Shown here one piece after another: positions 9,015 to 17,815 of a DNA stretch of 64,000 nucleotides. The notes below the pieces were generated by a model that was given only the letters and a program-made list of their open reading frames with translations, was not told where the DNA came from and did no database searches. This DNA is from Alkalicoccobacillus plakortidis (GTDB taxonomy: Bacteria; Bacillota; Bacilli; Bacillales; Bacillaceae_D), in NCBI RefSeq assembly GCF_023703085.1, contig NZ_JAMQJY010000003.1, forward strand, positions 1 through 64,000, in the 5' to 3' direction. The translations under genes were made by a program, and so were the position numbers. Positions within the stretch are counted from its first letter, which is position 1. Each line of letters begins with the position of its first letter.

Positions 9015-10199
9015 CTATATTTGATTACGGACGGAGACCATTACACCATTTTGAACATACATTCTCGGCACTCGTTTGCTTATTACACAAGGGATTTCAT
9101 AGTTAATGGTATCAAGTCTTTTTGCTATGGTGTCCATAGTCATGTGTTTTCCGGAATCTTCACCAATTAACGTAACAACGGTCCCCTCATCTTTTTGAGA
9201 ATTCAAACGAATCATACATTGATCCATGCAAATCCTGCCAACAAAAGGTACTTCCTCTCCATCAACTAAAACCGTTCCCCCGTTTGTTGAGTTGGCCCGT
9301 ATCCAAGCCATCTGCGTAGCCAATTGGTAGTGTGCCAATCCATTCTTCTTCTTTTGTCACATAGGTAGCGCCATAGCTAATCGCTTTTCCAGAAGCGAGC
9401 TTCTTCACTTGAGCAAGCTTTGTCTTAAGCTTGGAAAGTTGGTTCAAGAGTGAAAGGTAGATGTTTGTTAATATCAGGTGACGGCGTTAAGCCATACATC
9501 GATATACCAAACCTAACCATTGTAAAGGCGTGTTCTGGAAATCTCATTGCAGCCGCACTATTTGAACAGTGAATATACGGAACGGATATGTTTTCTTCCT
9601 CTAGAAGTTGAATAAGTTGCTGAAACGCTTTGAATTGCTCCTGATAGTAGGCTGTATTTGGTTCATCTGCAGTAGCAAAATGTGTGTAAATCCCTTCAAA
9701 GACATACGTAGCTGAATCATGTAAGAATCGAGAAGTTGTTCGCACTTCTTCAGCGTTAATGAACCCTAGCCTACCCATACCCGTATCACACTTCAGATGA
9801 ATAGATAGTTCCTTTGAATTATTTAGATATTTCTCTGCTTGAACTAGCCAGTCTTGAGAAAAAACCGTAACTGAAATGTTTAAGTCCGCTGCCACTTGAG
9901 CGTCAGACGGTCTCATTCGTCCTAACACAAGAATCGGTAATGTTATCCCAAGCTTTCCGTAGTTCAATCGCTTCGTCTAGTATCGCCACGCCGAGGTAGG
10001 TTGCCCCTCCAGTAATTGCTGCCTTCGCTACCTCTATAGCTCCATGCCCATACCCATCTGCTTTTACGACAGCCATGATGGTTGTTGCTTTATTTTTATA
10101 TACATTGTATAAAGAGCGTACATTATTCTCTATTGCCGTAAGGTTTACTTCCACCCAAGTATCACGATAAAACGCATCCATATTATCAGATTGCATCAT
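9015..10199 (-). CDS. alr: Alanine racemase (three frameshifts in this sequence)
   Basis: Alanine racemase makes D-alanine for peptidoglycan using PLP. The frame breaks at about 9951, 9431 and 9306. Removing one base at each gives a 393-residue protein with every landmark in place: the PLP lysine motif [19 protein letters not shown], the catalytic tyrosine region [17 protein letters not shown] and GRICMDQ. In each case the restored site is GCTGG/CCAGC and the sequence reads GCTTGG/CCAAGC. The start at 10199 has GGAG seven bases upstream. Three lesions in a normally essential, otherwise perfect gene point to sequencing error; if real, the gene would be dead. Confidence 0.92.
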
Positions 10200-10277
10200 A
10201 GTCACTCTCCAGTTATCTAAAATCCATTTTGCTAATCTGATTATGAATGTCTCATTCGTCTGCTGTCAATTTCCTCT

Positions 10278-11114
10278 TTACATATGAGTTAGTTTTTTCA
10301 GATAAACTGGCAAGGCCTCCGCGATTTGTGTGGGTCGTATGATGTGCTGATTTTCTGCTAGTTCTCTGCCTATATATGAATGCATATATACTGCAGACAA
10401 TACTCCTGGAAGTGCGTCTTCTGATTGCGCGCAGAGACCGGCGATGCATCCTGTTAAACAATCTCCCATACCACCTGTTGCCATTGCCGGTGTTCCCTTT
10501 ATATTAAGGTAGGATTCTTCACTCGTATAAATCCGTGTTTCATCCCCTTTTAAGACAATGGTCGCTCCAAGGTCTTTCGCCCACCTCTGATTCTGTTCAT
10601 CTATCTGTTCGTCAGGTTCTAAGCCCGTAAGTCGCTTCCACTCACCTGCATGTGGTGTCAAAATAACGTGTTCGGTGCGTAGCTTACTTTTCTCACGCGC
10701 CAACAGTGTGAGTGCATCGGCATCGAGTATGAGTATCTGATGGTCCCGAATACTTGCAAGCACAATCCGAAAGACATTCACCGCTCGTTCATCTAAACCA
10801 AGTCCTGGCCCGATGGCAACAACCGTGCTTTTTTTTATTCGCTCACTGATCCCCGCGAGATCCTGGAGGGGTAACGCCATCGCCTCAGGTAATCTTGAGT
10901 GCAGAGCAGTATGATGGTTGGAATCTGTTGCAACGGTTGTGAGTCCAGCCCCGGCATGAACAACTGCTTCCGCCGACATAATGATGGATCCACCCATTCC
11001 AGCACTCCCTCCAATGAGTAAGACTTGTCCGTAATCTCGTTTTGTTGTATTGTGATCGTTCTCTCTATTAGGTAACCACTGTCTAATTTGATCCATTTCT
11101 AATCTCTGCATCAT
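10278..11114 (-). CDS. nnrD: ADP/ATP-dependent NAD(P)H-hydrate dehydratase
   Basis: The product, 278 residues from the ATG at 11114 with AGGAGG nine bases upstream, belongs to the ribokinase-like YjeF C-terminal family. Motifs include QVLLIGGSAGMGGSIIMSA, AIGPGLG, LDADALTLLA, LTPHAGEWKRL, LKGDETRI and the anion-hole GGMGDCLTGCIAGL. The enzyme dehydrates damaged NADHX/NADPHX. A fused epimerase domain is absent. It lies between the lipoprotein gene and alr on the same strand, in a likely operon. Confidence 0.92.
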   Translation of the reverse strand: MMQRLEMDQIRQWLPNRENDHNTTKRDYGQVLLIGGSAGMGGSIIMSAEAVVHAGAGLTTVATDSNHHTALHSRLPEAMALPLQDLAGISERIKKSTVVAIGPGLGLDERAVNVFRIVLASIRDHQILILDADALTLLAREKSKLRTEHVILTPHAGEWKRLTGLEPDEQIDEQNQRWAKDLGATIVLKGDETRIYTSEESYLNIKGTPAMATGGMGDCLTGCIAGLCAQSEDALPGVLSAVYMHSYIGRELAENQHIIRPTQIAEALPVYLKKLTHM

Positions 11115-11183
11115 ACATTGACTCCTCCTGAACAATTGATAGTTGCCAATACCCTTAATGATGCCTGATATAACGCTCCACAT

Positions 11184-11212
11184 AAAAAAAGCGAGACGAA
11201 TAGTCGCCTCAC
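11184..11212 (-). terminator. Terminator after the ydcC-type lipoprotein gene
   Basis: On the minus strand GAGGCGA and TCGTCTC form a slightly imperfect stem followed by GCTTTTTTT. It lies just downstream of the lipoprotein stop. Confidence 0.6.
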
Positions 11213-11229
11213 TCAAAGTGTATGTTTAC

Positions 11230-12240
11230 TTATTTTTCAGTTGTGCCATATACCGAACGTGCAATATTGGCCATTTCCTCCGCATCTAGATCAGACGATG
11301 CCAAGTAGAATTCAGCGCCATCGCGGGACCAAAGCAACGCATCGCCTGTCTGTACACCAATGGTAAAGCCTAAATCAACAGGATGACCCTCGGCCATATT
11401 TGTAAATGTAGTCGAAGCAGAAACCACTTCTGCTTGTTTTTGAATCAGAGTAAAGGACTTGTCACCAGTGTATTCTTGCACATAACTAACACCATCATCC
11501 GTTTCCACTTCTTTTGATTCACTTGAGCTTGATCCATCAGGCGTATACATTGGATAATAAATCTCCATCTCAGCAGTTGGCTCAGCTAAAGTAGGCTCTG
11601 ACATTTGCGCCCCTGTCATGTTTCTTTCCATTTCAAAGTCATCATCATTAAAGGAGGCATTCTTGTCAAACTCCGTGAAGTCTAGAGTTACGAGTGGCGA
11701 TTGTTCAGCATCTAAAATCTCTACCTTAACAGGAGTTAAATCCTTTTTGTTTAAGTAAATCTGCTGCTTATTAAGATTCTTGTTTTGATAGTTCGTCGCT
11801 GTTTCAAAAACATAATTAGAATCATCCTGGGAGAAGACACGCTCTTGATCCGTTAAGATATCTGCAACCAAGGACTCATAAAGATAACTTTGACTTGTTG
11901 TTTTTGGCCAATCACTTTGGAAACGAAAGCTTTTATTTAAAGCGGGAGTGAGAACAAATACCCCATCATCGTTACGTAAAATAATTTGGCTTTGATCCTT
12001 TTCCTTATTGTTTAACATAACTCTGTAGAAACCTTCTTTTTGATACCACACCTCTACATCATATGTCTGAGGTTCATTCCCTGTTTCCAATTGCATCGTA
12101 GCCTTTGCTTTGTAGCCTGACATATCCTCAAGTGTTGTGCCTAGCTCTTCCAGTACATCCTCCTGTGTCTTTTCGCCACAACCAGCAAGCATCAGAATCA
12201 TAAGTACACCCAATATGACGAACCAGCTTACTCGTTTCAT
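11230..12240 (-). CDS. ydcC: Outer-membrane lipoprotein carrier-like lipoprotein (YdcC type)
   Basis: The 336-residue product starts at the ATG at 12240 (GGGGTG six bases before) with a lipoprotein signal peptide ending in the lipobox LAGC. The mature part resembles the LolA/RseB-like fold seen in B. subtilis YdcC: an early DMSGYKAKATMQL segment, then VEVWYQKEGFYRV, and a C-terminal domain ending near NIARSVYG. It should be anchored to the outer face of the membrane. The neighbour acpS matches B. subtilis. No precise function is known. Confidence 0.87.
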   Translation of the reverse strand: MKRVSWFVILGVLMILMLAGCGEKTQEDVLEELGTTLEDMSGYKAKATMQLETGNEPQTYDVEVWYQKEGFYRVMLNNKEKDQSQIILRNDDGVFVLTPALNKSFRFQSDWPKTTSQSYLYESLVADILTDQERVFSQDDSNYVFETATNYQNKNLNKQQIYLNKKDLTPVKVEILDAEQSPLVTLDFTEFDKNASFNDDDFEMERNMTGAQMSEPTLAEPTAEMEIYYPMYTPDGSSSSESKEVETDDGVSYVQEYTGDKSFTLIQKQAEVVSASTTFTNMAEGHPVDLGFTIGVQTGDALLWSRDGAEFYLASSDLDAEEMANIARSVYGTTEK

Positions 12241-12369
12241 ACTCTCACCCCTTCGTCTCATTTGCCGCTAATTAGAGAAATCTCCGCCCTGTTGACGAGC
12301 TGTTCCCCATCGCATTACATCTATATGAGACAACCTAGGTAAATATGCAGACGAGTCCTAAAGCTTGAT

Positions 12370-12726
12370 TCAAGGCGACTTCGCTTCTATAATTACCTGT
12401 GCAACTGCATATGCTTGACTATGTGAGATTGACACATGAATATATTCTTCTATCGGACCTGTCATCGTTGGTTTACCTTGTATATCGTTTAGAATTTCAA
12501 TATCATGCCATGATATCTTTTTGATCCCTGAAGCTTTTACAAACGCTTCCTTAGCAGCAAAACGACCAGCTACAAACTCTATTTTTCGCGAATCAGAAAA
12601 ATGTCTTGAAGCTGCCTGCTCAGACTCAGTCAAGATCCGTTCTGCAAATCGACTATTCCTTTTAACCGCTTTTTTAATACGTTCGAGCTCAATAATATCA
12701 ATACCTATACCTTGAATCATATCCAT
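12370..12726 (-). CDS. acpS: Holo-[acyl-carrier-protein] synthase
   Basis: This 118-residue phosphopantetheinyl transferase has the family signatures GIGIDIIELERI near the start and GRFAAKEAFVKA in the middle, which carry the metal- and CoA-binding residues, and ends with the HVSISHS motif. It converts apo-ACP to holo-ACP for fatty-acid synthesis. It is read away from the rhomboid gene and toward the lipoprotein gene, as in B. subtilis. Confidence 0.96.
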   Translation of the reverse strand: MDMIQGIGIDIIELERIKKAVKRNSRFAERILTESEQAASRHFSDSRKIEFVAGRFAAKEAFVKASGIKKISWHDIEILNDIQGKPTMTGPIEEYIHVSISHSQAYAVAQVIIEAKSP

Positions 12727-12774
12727 ACCTCGCTTAAACCATGATCATTTACTTTGTAAAAAAGGAGGGCGCAA

Positions 12775-13527
12775 ATGTTTATTCGAAACGAAAGCTTTTA
12801 CTCTTTCAGAAAAAATTATCCTGTTATCACCGTGTTAGTTGGTATTCATTTGATTTTGTTTTTGTGGACCAGCTTTTTCCCTTTTGGACGTGAGATTTAT
12901 TTGTTAGGAAGAGGAAGTAATTTCGAGATCATCACCGGAGAATATTGGAGGCTACTTACACCCATCTTCCTGCACGGCGGACTGATGCACGTAGTCTTTA
13001 ATTCATTTTCACTTGTGATCTTCGGCCCAGTCGTCGAGAAAATACTGGGGAAGATTAAGTTCATCTCCATCTATTTACTCTCTGGAATTTTAGCGAATAT
13101 CGCTACGCTATACTTAGGAGGTGTGTATTATTTACACGTTGGAGCTTCCGGTGCCATTTTTGGCATATTCGGCGTCCTAGCCTATATGATTTGGGCTCGC
13201 CGTGACCTTATCGACCGAGCCAACTCTCAATTAGTCGTAACCATCATCATTATTGCGTTAGTGATGACGTTTGTAAACCCAGGCATTAATATCTTCGCCC
13301 ATTTATTTGGTTTTATCGCGGGAATGGCTTTAGCCCCTCTGTTCTTAATCGGCGCAAAACCATTTGTACAAAACTACCACCGCCGTGATGTTTATGATAA
13401 CGATGAACCAAGCTTCAACCCAAACCGTTGGGCGAACCAAGAGAAGAAAAAGCAAAAAAAGAAAATACTTTGGATCAGTATCGCCGTTGTTGCCGTGATC
13501 CTGATGGTCATTCGATTCTTCGAGTGA
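12775..13527 (+). CDS. ydcA: Rhomboid family intramembrane serine protease
   Basis: The 250-residue membrane protein has six or more hydrophobic segments. It has the HGGLMHVVFNS loop, the catalytic serine motif GASGAIFGIFG and the catalytic histidine in FAHLFGFIAG. The C-terminal tail is basic (KKKQKKK) and ends in one more hydrophobic stretch. An AAAGGAGG box lies just before the ATG. It corresponds in place to B. subtilis ydcA, divergent from acpS. Confidence 0.92.
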   Translation: MFIRNESFYSFRKNYPVITVLVGIHLILFLWTSFFPFGREIYLLGRGSNFEIITGEYWRLLTPIFLHGGLMHVVFNSFSLVIFGPVVEKILGKIKFISIYLLSGILANIATLYLGGVYYLHVGASGAIFGIFGVLAYMIWARRDLIDRANSQLVVTIIIIALVMTFVNPGINIFAHLFGFIAGMALAPLFLIGAKPFVQNYHRRDVYDNDEPSFNPNRWANQEKKKQKKKILWISIAVVAVILMVIRFFE

Positions 13528-13530
13528 CGG

Positions 13531-13570
13531 AAAAACCTCGACCCTCACTGCATTTGGTCGAGGTTTTTTG
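13531..13570 (+). terminator. Terminator after the rhomboid gene
   Basis: AAAACCTCGACC and GGTCGAGGTTTT form a strong stem followed by T residues. Confidence 0.85.
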
Positions 13571-13619
13571 TTATTAGAGGTGAGACTTGTGAGGGTTCTT
13601 TTAAAGTGTGAGCCCTGGT

Positions 13620-13705
13620 TGCCGTTTATAGCGCTCTGCGCACCAACCTCCGCTCATAGTGCTCCACCTGCCGCTCATTGACTCTTTCTTTCCGCTCATC
13701 CCTTG
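13620..13705. repeat. Short CGCTCAT repeat cluster
   Basis: In this 285-base non-coding gap three CGCTCAT cores start 21 bases apart (CGCTCATAG, CGCTCATTG, CGCTCATCC), preceded by related CGCTCT and GCGCACC words. The spacing resembles the CTTG arrays elsewhere in the window. No ORF or hairpin explains it. Confidence 0.45.
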
Positions 13706-13770
13706 CATAAAAGAACTCAATTTTGCCCATACTATAATTAGAATTTTCAATTTCAACATTCCATTTCGAA

Positions 13771-13800
13771 TTGACAATGATTATCATCCTCTAGTATACT
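13771..13800 (+). promoter_or_regulatory. SigA promoter overlapped by a Fur box
   Basis: TTGACA (13771-13776) and TATACT (13795-13800) are separated by 18 bases. The spacer holds GACAATGATTATCATCC (13773-13789), a near match to the Fur box core GATAATGATTATC. Fur bound here would block transcription of the gene at 13835 when iron is plentiful. Confidence 0.8.
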
Positions 13801-13834
13801 TATGCTAGAATGAATCAGCGAAGGGGGAGCTTTC

Positions 13835-14329
13835 GTGAAGAAGGTGACGGTACACGCTTTAAAGGATATTCACACGGTTCTTACAAACAAGCGTAAAGTC
13901 GGTGGGGCTATTGAGGCTAAGTCGATTCGTTTGCGATCCGGAGAAGAGTTTCATTATCCAGTATTCACTAGCCTTGAGCAAACACGTGGTGTTTATCAAT
14001 CAATTGGCTTTATGACCTCAGATGGTGAGCGTCTTATTGTTAATATTGATGAAATTGCTATGATGAAAGATTTGGAGCATAAGTTAATTTGCCAATTAGA
14101 GAACTCACACGCCAAAACATACTTACTTACAGATACACTTAATTACCTACAAAGATTATGTGAAGTGAACGAAGGCTGTCTCAGCTCTCCATTTAAACGT
14201 GAGGTTGAAGGCTTAGCATGTGATATTGGTGCAAAACACCTTGAAGAACATGGCTACTCAGACTTTGTTATGCTAGCTGATACAGAGCAAAAAATCGTTT
14301 CAATTAATCAAAAAAGCATGCTGGCCTAA
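13835..14329 (+). CDS. Hypothetical protein under a Fur-box promoter
   Basis: The 164-residue cytoplasmic protein was not assigned to a family. It has no signal peptide or membrane segment, has four cysteines spread through the second half (near residues 88, 110, 116 and 129), and starts KKVTVHALKDIHTVLTNKRK. GGGGGAG precedes the start. It is convergent with the encapsulin gene and shares the same TTGACA/Fur-box promoter design, so a role in iron starvation or iron handling is likely. The start codon is read as GTG or, with similar support, the following in-frame residues. Confidence 0.7.
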   Translation: MKKVTVHALKDIHTVLTNKRKVGGAIEAKSIRLRSGEEFHYPVFTSLEQTRGVYQSIGFMTSDGERLIVNIDEIAMMKDLEHKLICQLENSHAKTYLLTDTLNYLQRLCEVNEGCLSSPFKREVEGLACDIGAKHLEEHGYSDFVMLADTEQKIVSINQKSMLA

Positions 14330-14348
14330 TAGCCGCATGCTTTTTTTT
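14315..14348 (+). terminator. Terminator at the end of the Fur-box gene
   Basis: AAAGCATGC and GCATGCTTT form a stem that encloses the stop codon and is followed by eight T residues. Confidence 0.85.
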
Positions 14349-14350
14349 CT

Positions 14351-15201
14351 TTATTTTTCTTGGCTTTCAAGTGTGCAAATCGCAGATGGTCTCTTAATAC
14401 GAAGAGCCAAGCGTTTCATATACACGGAATGGATGGTTCATACCTTCTTCTCCAAGATAAGCCGTTTCAAAATCCTCAGATACAGCTAGGTCAAAGTTGT
14501 GTGGACCTGTGTTTACAAGTACACCTGTTTTTCCTTTTAGTACTGGTGATTGGAATACTCCAAGCTGTTGCAATCTCACGTACGTGCTCGATTTCTAGAA
14601 CATTTGTCTCTTTGTGTACTCGGTGTAGAATCGCGTACAGTTCTGGAGATAGTACAAGTGCATATGGACCATGGTGACCTAACTCCATTAGTTTACTTCT
14701 AGCTTCTACGATATCTTGGAATGCATGTCCTGATTCATACCAACTTTCAGTCACGTGAGACAGGCGACCTTTTACATTCATTAATCCAGGAATGTCGAAT
14801 TCCTTTGAGCCATGAAAGATCATTTGGTCTTCAAGGTATGCTACTTGGCGAGCTGCATTGGCTGCTCCAGAGAAATCAATTGGAATATCTAACGTTTTTG
14901 CTTGCTCCACGTCTCTCCAATAAAGAACAAAATCTTTATAAATTAGAGGAATCGTGTGGCTCACTCGTTTTGTTGATTCTGCTACTTCTTCATTTAACCC
15001 TTGGTGGTCCATAATGGCTTCATGGTCATCTAGGTACACATCTGTATGGATAGTTTGAACGCCACGACCAAGTGGTCCATGCAGATTTAAAAATTTTCTT
15101 CCTACTAACTGACTTTTTGCCATGTCTGCAACCACTTTATCTAAATGGTCGAATTCACTTTCATTTAAAGGTGCGTCTGGATATCTCGATGCTTTACTCA
15201 T
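14351..15201 (-). CDS. Family 1 encapsulin nanocompartment shell protein (two frameshifts)
   Basis: The product is the HK97-fold shell protein of an encapsulin. The N-terminus contains KASRYPDAPLNESEF, and the body holds KFLNLHGPLGRGVQTI, YWRDVEQA and the DIPGLMN segment. The frame breaks at 14560-14565 and 14407-14412. Restoring CCAGC at each gives 282 residues, ending with the family-typical EAICTL-like tail (SAICTLES). The ATG at 15201 has AAGGAG ten bases upstream. It follows the cargo gene by 26 bases, so the two form an operon. Shells of this family enclose ferritin-like iron-oxidising cargo. Confidence 0.92.
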
Positions 15202-15227
15202 ATTACTCACTCTCCTTATTCTCTTTC

Positions 15228-15731
15228 TTACAGAAGGCTACCTACAGAAAAGGCAGATTTATCAGGTTTTACAGATTCTTTTTCTTCTAATTCAATAGGC
15301 TCATCTTTAAATGATTCACTTATCTCGAGTAAGACTGCTTGGACTTCTTCCAAATACGATTGCGTACGTTGAAGGATATCGTCCAACTCACCAGTCGAGC
15401 TTTCCAAGTTAATCAAGATCGCTTCCTCAACATGTTGACTAAACAACCTTAATGCAAAATGTTCAAGTTGAACATTCGCATACAGCTGAATGTAATCTTG
15501 TGATGTTGGATCATTAGACGATTCCTCATCAAGCCACACTCTCAACTGATTACGTAAACCTTTGACTCGTTTTTTTCTTGCGTTCTCAATTCCGAGCGCT
15601 TTTCTTACAAGCATACGTTCATAATCATTGCTAAGATTCGTTATTCTTGGTTCAACTAAATGAACATATGTCTTAATGTCTTTTTTCATAGCGGCAAAAA
15701 GATCATGAAGCACAGTAAGTGATTCCTCCAT
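15228..15731 (-). CDS. Encapsulin cargo, iron-mineralising IMEF type
   Basis: The 167-residue all-helical protein has ferritin-like helices with the acidic/His motif NVQLEHFALRLFSQHVEEA near the middle. It ends in a flexible charged linker and the tail KSAFSVGSLL, which matches the C-terminal targeting peptide (VGSL core) that docks cargo inside encapsulin shells. Its position directly before the shell gene fits the IMEF cargo of Firmicutes, described in the literature as an iron-mineralising system that stores very large amounts of iron. AGAGGTG lies seven bases before the ATG. A weak Fur-like sequence is near 15764-15783. Confidence 0.88.
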   Translation of the reverse strand: MEESLTVLHDLFAAMKKDIKTYVHLVEPRITNLSNDYERMLVRKALGIENARKKRVKGLRNQLRVWLDEESSNDPTSQDYIQLYANVQLEHFALRLFSQHVEEAILINLESSTGELDDILQRTQSYLEEVQAVLLEISESFKDEPIELEEKESVKPDKSAFSVGSLL

Positions 15732-15783
15732 GGGTCTTCACCTCTTTTCTATTACTATCTATATACTATCATAATTCTCAATT

Positions 15784-15823
15784 AAAAAGAAACCTTTTTA
15801 TAATTATTATAAAGAAGGTTTCT
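15784..15823 (-). terminator. Terminator between DUF2325 gene and encapsulin cargo gene
   Basis: GAAACCTT and AAGGTTTC form a long AT-rich stem followed on the minus strand by TTTTT. It ends the DUF2325 transcript, at least in part, before the cargo gene. Confidence 0.65.
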
Positions 15824-15829
15824 CAATTA

Positions 15830-16134
15830 CTATTTTGATGACATTGGACAGTCTCGTTGGCACTGACCAATCGCTTTATAAATCGAACACCACGAACGTT
15901 TGGCGTAACAAACAGGTACGTCTTGTTCCATGGCCTTTTTCTTTAGCACAGTAGTTAAATTATGATTGATGAAGTCAGTTAAAACCAGAATCATATCAAC
16001 GCCTGCTGGATGTCTCGTTTCACCATTTTTGTTTTCCTTCCGCTAATATGTAGGATGTTTGCGTAGCCCATCTCCTCAAGTTTTTTCGGAATCGAGCCAA
16101 GATGATCAGCACCCACAATCATTAATGATGTCAT
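15830..16134 (-). CDS. DUF2325 small protein (frameshifted)
   Basis: Reading from the ATG at 16134 gives SLMIVGADHLGSIPKKLEEMG and then hits an early stop. Adding one base at 16005-16009 (restoring GCTGGG) yields a 101-residue protein that continues RDIPAGVDMILVLTDFINHN and ends with a Cys-rich segment (CYAKRSWCSIYKAIGQCQRDC). This pattern is that of DUF2325, a small family with unknown role. GAGGG precedes the start. The promoter carries two Fur-like boxes (16156-16202), and the encapsulin pair lies just downstream on the same strand. Confidence 0.8.
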
Positions 16135-16155
16135 TTCTTTCCCTCGCTTTCATTT

Positions 16156-16204
16156 GATAATAATTCTCACTATTAGTTTAATTGAAATCGATTCTCATTG
16201 TCAA
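16156..16204 (-). promoter_or_regulatory. SigA promoter with two Fur-like boxes
   Basis: On the minus strand TTGACA (16204-16199) and TAAACT (16180-16175) are 18 bases apart. One Fur-like box (GACAATGAGAATCGATTTCA) covers the -35 and spacer, and a second (TAGTGAGAATTATTATC) lies at the -10 and start region. The layout mirrors the promoter at 13771. Confidence 0.75.
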
Positions 16205-16336
16205 CTAAATTTTAAAGAATATTCTGTTTCAGGTTACATCTTTAAATAATTAGGGAATACTTAAAGCAGCATTAACCGGTTTACTTGCTACGTTTTTTTC
16301 TGTAGAGTAGATAGGATGAGTATGGAGGTGCATAGT

Positions 16337-17693
16337 ATGATCGCCAATATGACAGAAGATCAACTTCTCGTTTTGGTCATAAAATATATCCGTGAGGCCA
16401 AGCGAAATTCGTTACAGGAACTATTAGATGAACTACACCCCTACGATGTAGCGATTATCTATCGTTCACTCCCGACTAAACATCATCACAAATTTTTAAC
16501 CTTTCTAAATCCAGATCAAGTTGCTGATTTGATCGAAGAACTTGAAACGGAATACCAGGTAGAGATTCTACAGAAGTTAGGAGTAGAAGAATCCTCTAAG
16601 GTTATGGATTTGATGGAGAATGATGAATTAGCCGATTTGTTGAACGAACTTTCTGTTGAACGCATCCAGGAATTCCTGGATGTCATGAAAAAAGAAGATT
16701 CCATTAAGATTCGCTCTTTAATGAGTTATCCAAGCGGATACAGCTTGGGGATTGATGACAAATGAATTTATCTGGATTCATGCAAACCAAACTGTCAGGC
16801 AGGCTGTAGACAAATTAAAAGAGTATGCTGGTTTTTCTGAGAATATCTATTATTTATACGTCATCAATGAGGCGAAAAAATTAGTTGGCGTGGTATCTTA
16901 TCGTGATTTATTAATTGCAGATGAGAAAGAAGTCATTGAAGAGATTATGTTCACTCGAACAGTTGCTGTAAAAGTAACTGACGATCAAGAACAAGTAGCA
17001 AACATTATTGAGAGATACGATTTTATTGCCGTACCAGTTGTTGATGATGAGGATACATTACTTGGTATTATTACAGTCGATGACGCAATAGACGTTGTCA
17101 TTCGAGAAGCAAATGAAGATATCGAAAAATTATCAGCTTCAGGTAACATTGATTTTACAACCAAGGCTTGGACAGCTTCGATCCGCAGGCTCCCTTGGCT
17201 TATTTTATTGCTTTTTATTGGACTCATATCCGGAAGTATCATGAATTATTTTGAAGCTACACTTGCTCAGGTTGTTGCACTTGTATTTTTTATGCCAATG
17301 ATTGCGGGCATGACTGGGAACACCGGTACCCAATCACTAGCGGTGGTTGTAAGAGGTGTTTCTCAAAATACCATCGACAAAAAAGTAGTAACAAACTTAA
17401 TATTAAGGGAATTTCGAGTGAGTTTAATTATCGGACTGACATGTGGAAGTTTAATTACTCTGATTGCATACTTATGGATTGGTGATCCAACACTTGGCAT
17501 GGTAGTTGGTGTTTCTTTATTCTGTACGTTAATCATTGGAACTCTTGCCGGAACAATTATCCCACTCATTTTGCACAGAGTTGGAATCGATCCTGCTGTT
17601 GCATCTGGACCACTGATCACGACTTTAAATGATATCTTTTCGTTATTAATCTATTTTGGAATCGCAACAGCATTTCTTACTAATTTAACATGA
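16337..17693 (+). CDS. mgtE: Magnesium transporter MgtE (frameshifted)
   Basis: MgtE is a Mg2+ channel gated by cytosolic Mg2+. The sequence has an N-terminal helical MgtE_N domain (about 1-130), two CBS domains, a connecting helix and five membrane helices, with the pore motif MTGNTGTQS. The frame breaks at 16730-16748; restoring two GCTGG/CCAGC sites gives YPADTAGGLMTNEF, the conserved start of the first CBS domain, and a 451-residue protein of normal length. The ATG at 16337 has GGAGGTG six bases upstream. The leader is too short for an M-box riboswitch and none was seen. Confidence 0.93.
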
Positions 17694-17728
17694 TAAAAAG
17701 ACAAGCGAGAGTTCGCTTGTCTTTTTTA
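17694..17728 (+). terminator. Terminator after mgtE
   Basis: AAAAGACAAGCGA and TCGCTTGTCTTTT form a strong stem, followed by T residues. Confidence 0.9.
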
Positions 17729-17815
17729 GATAGATAGTTCTCATACTGCTTGGACAATCCGCATATAAGTGAAAGAGCTTGTTAGACGGATATCTCAAGT
17801 TGGGTGTGATATAAA

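Noticed and set aside
16205..16336. M-box or other Mg2+ riboswitch before mgtE
   Set aside because: The leader is short and lacks the long conserved stems of the M-box.
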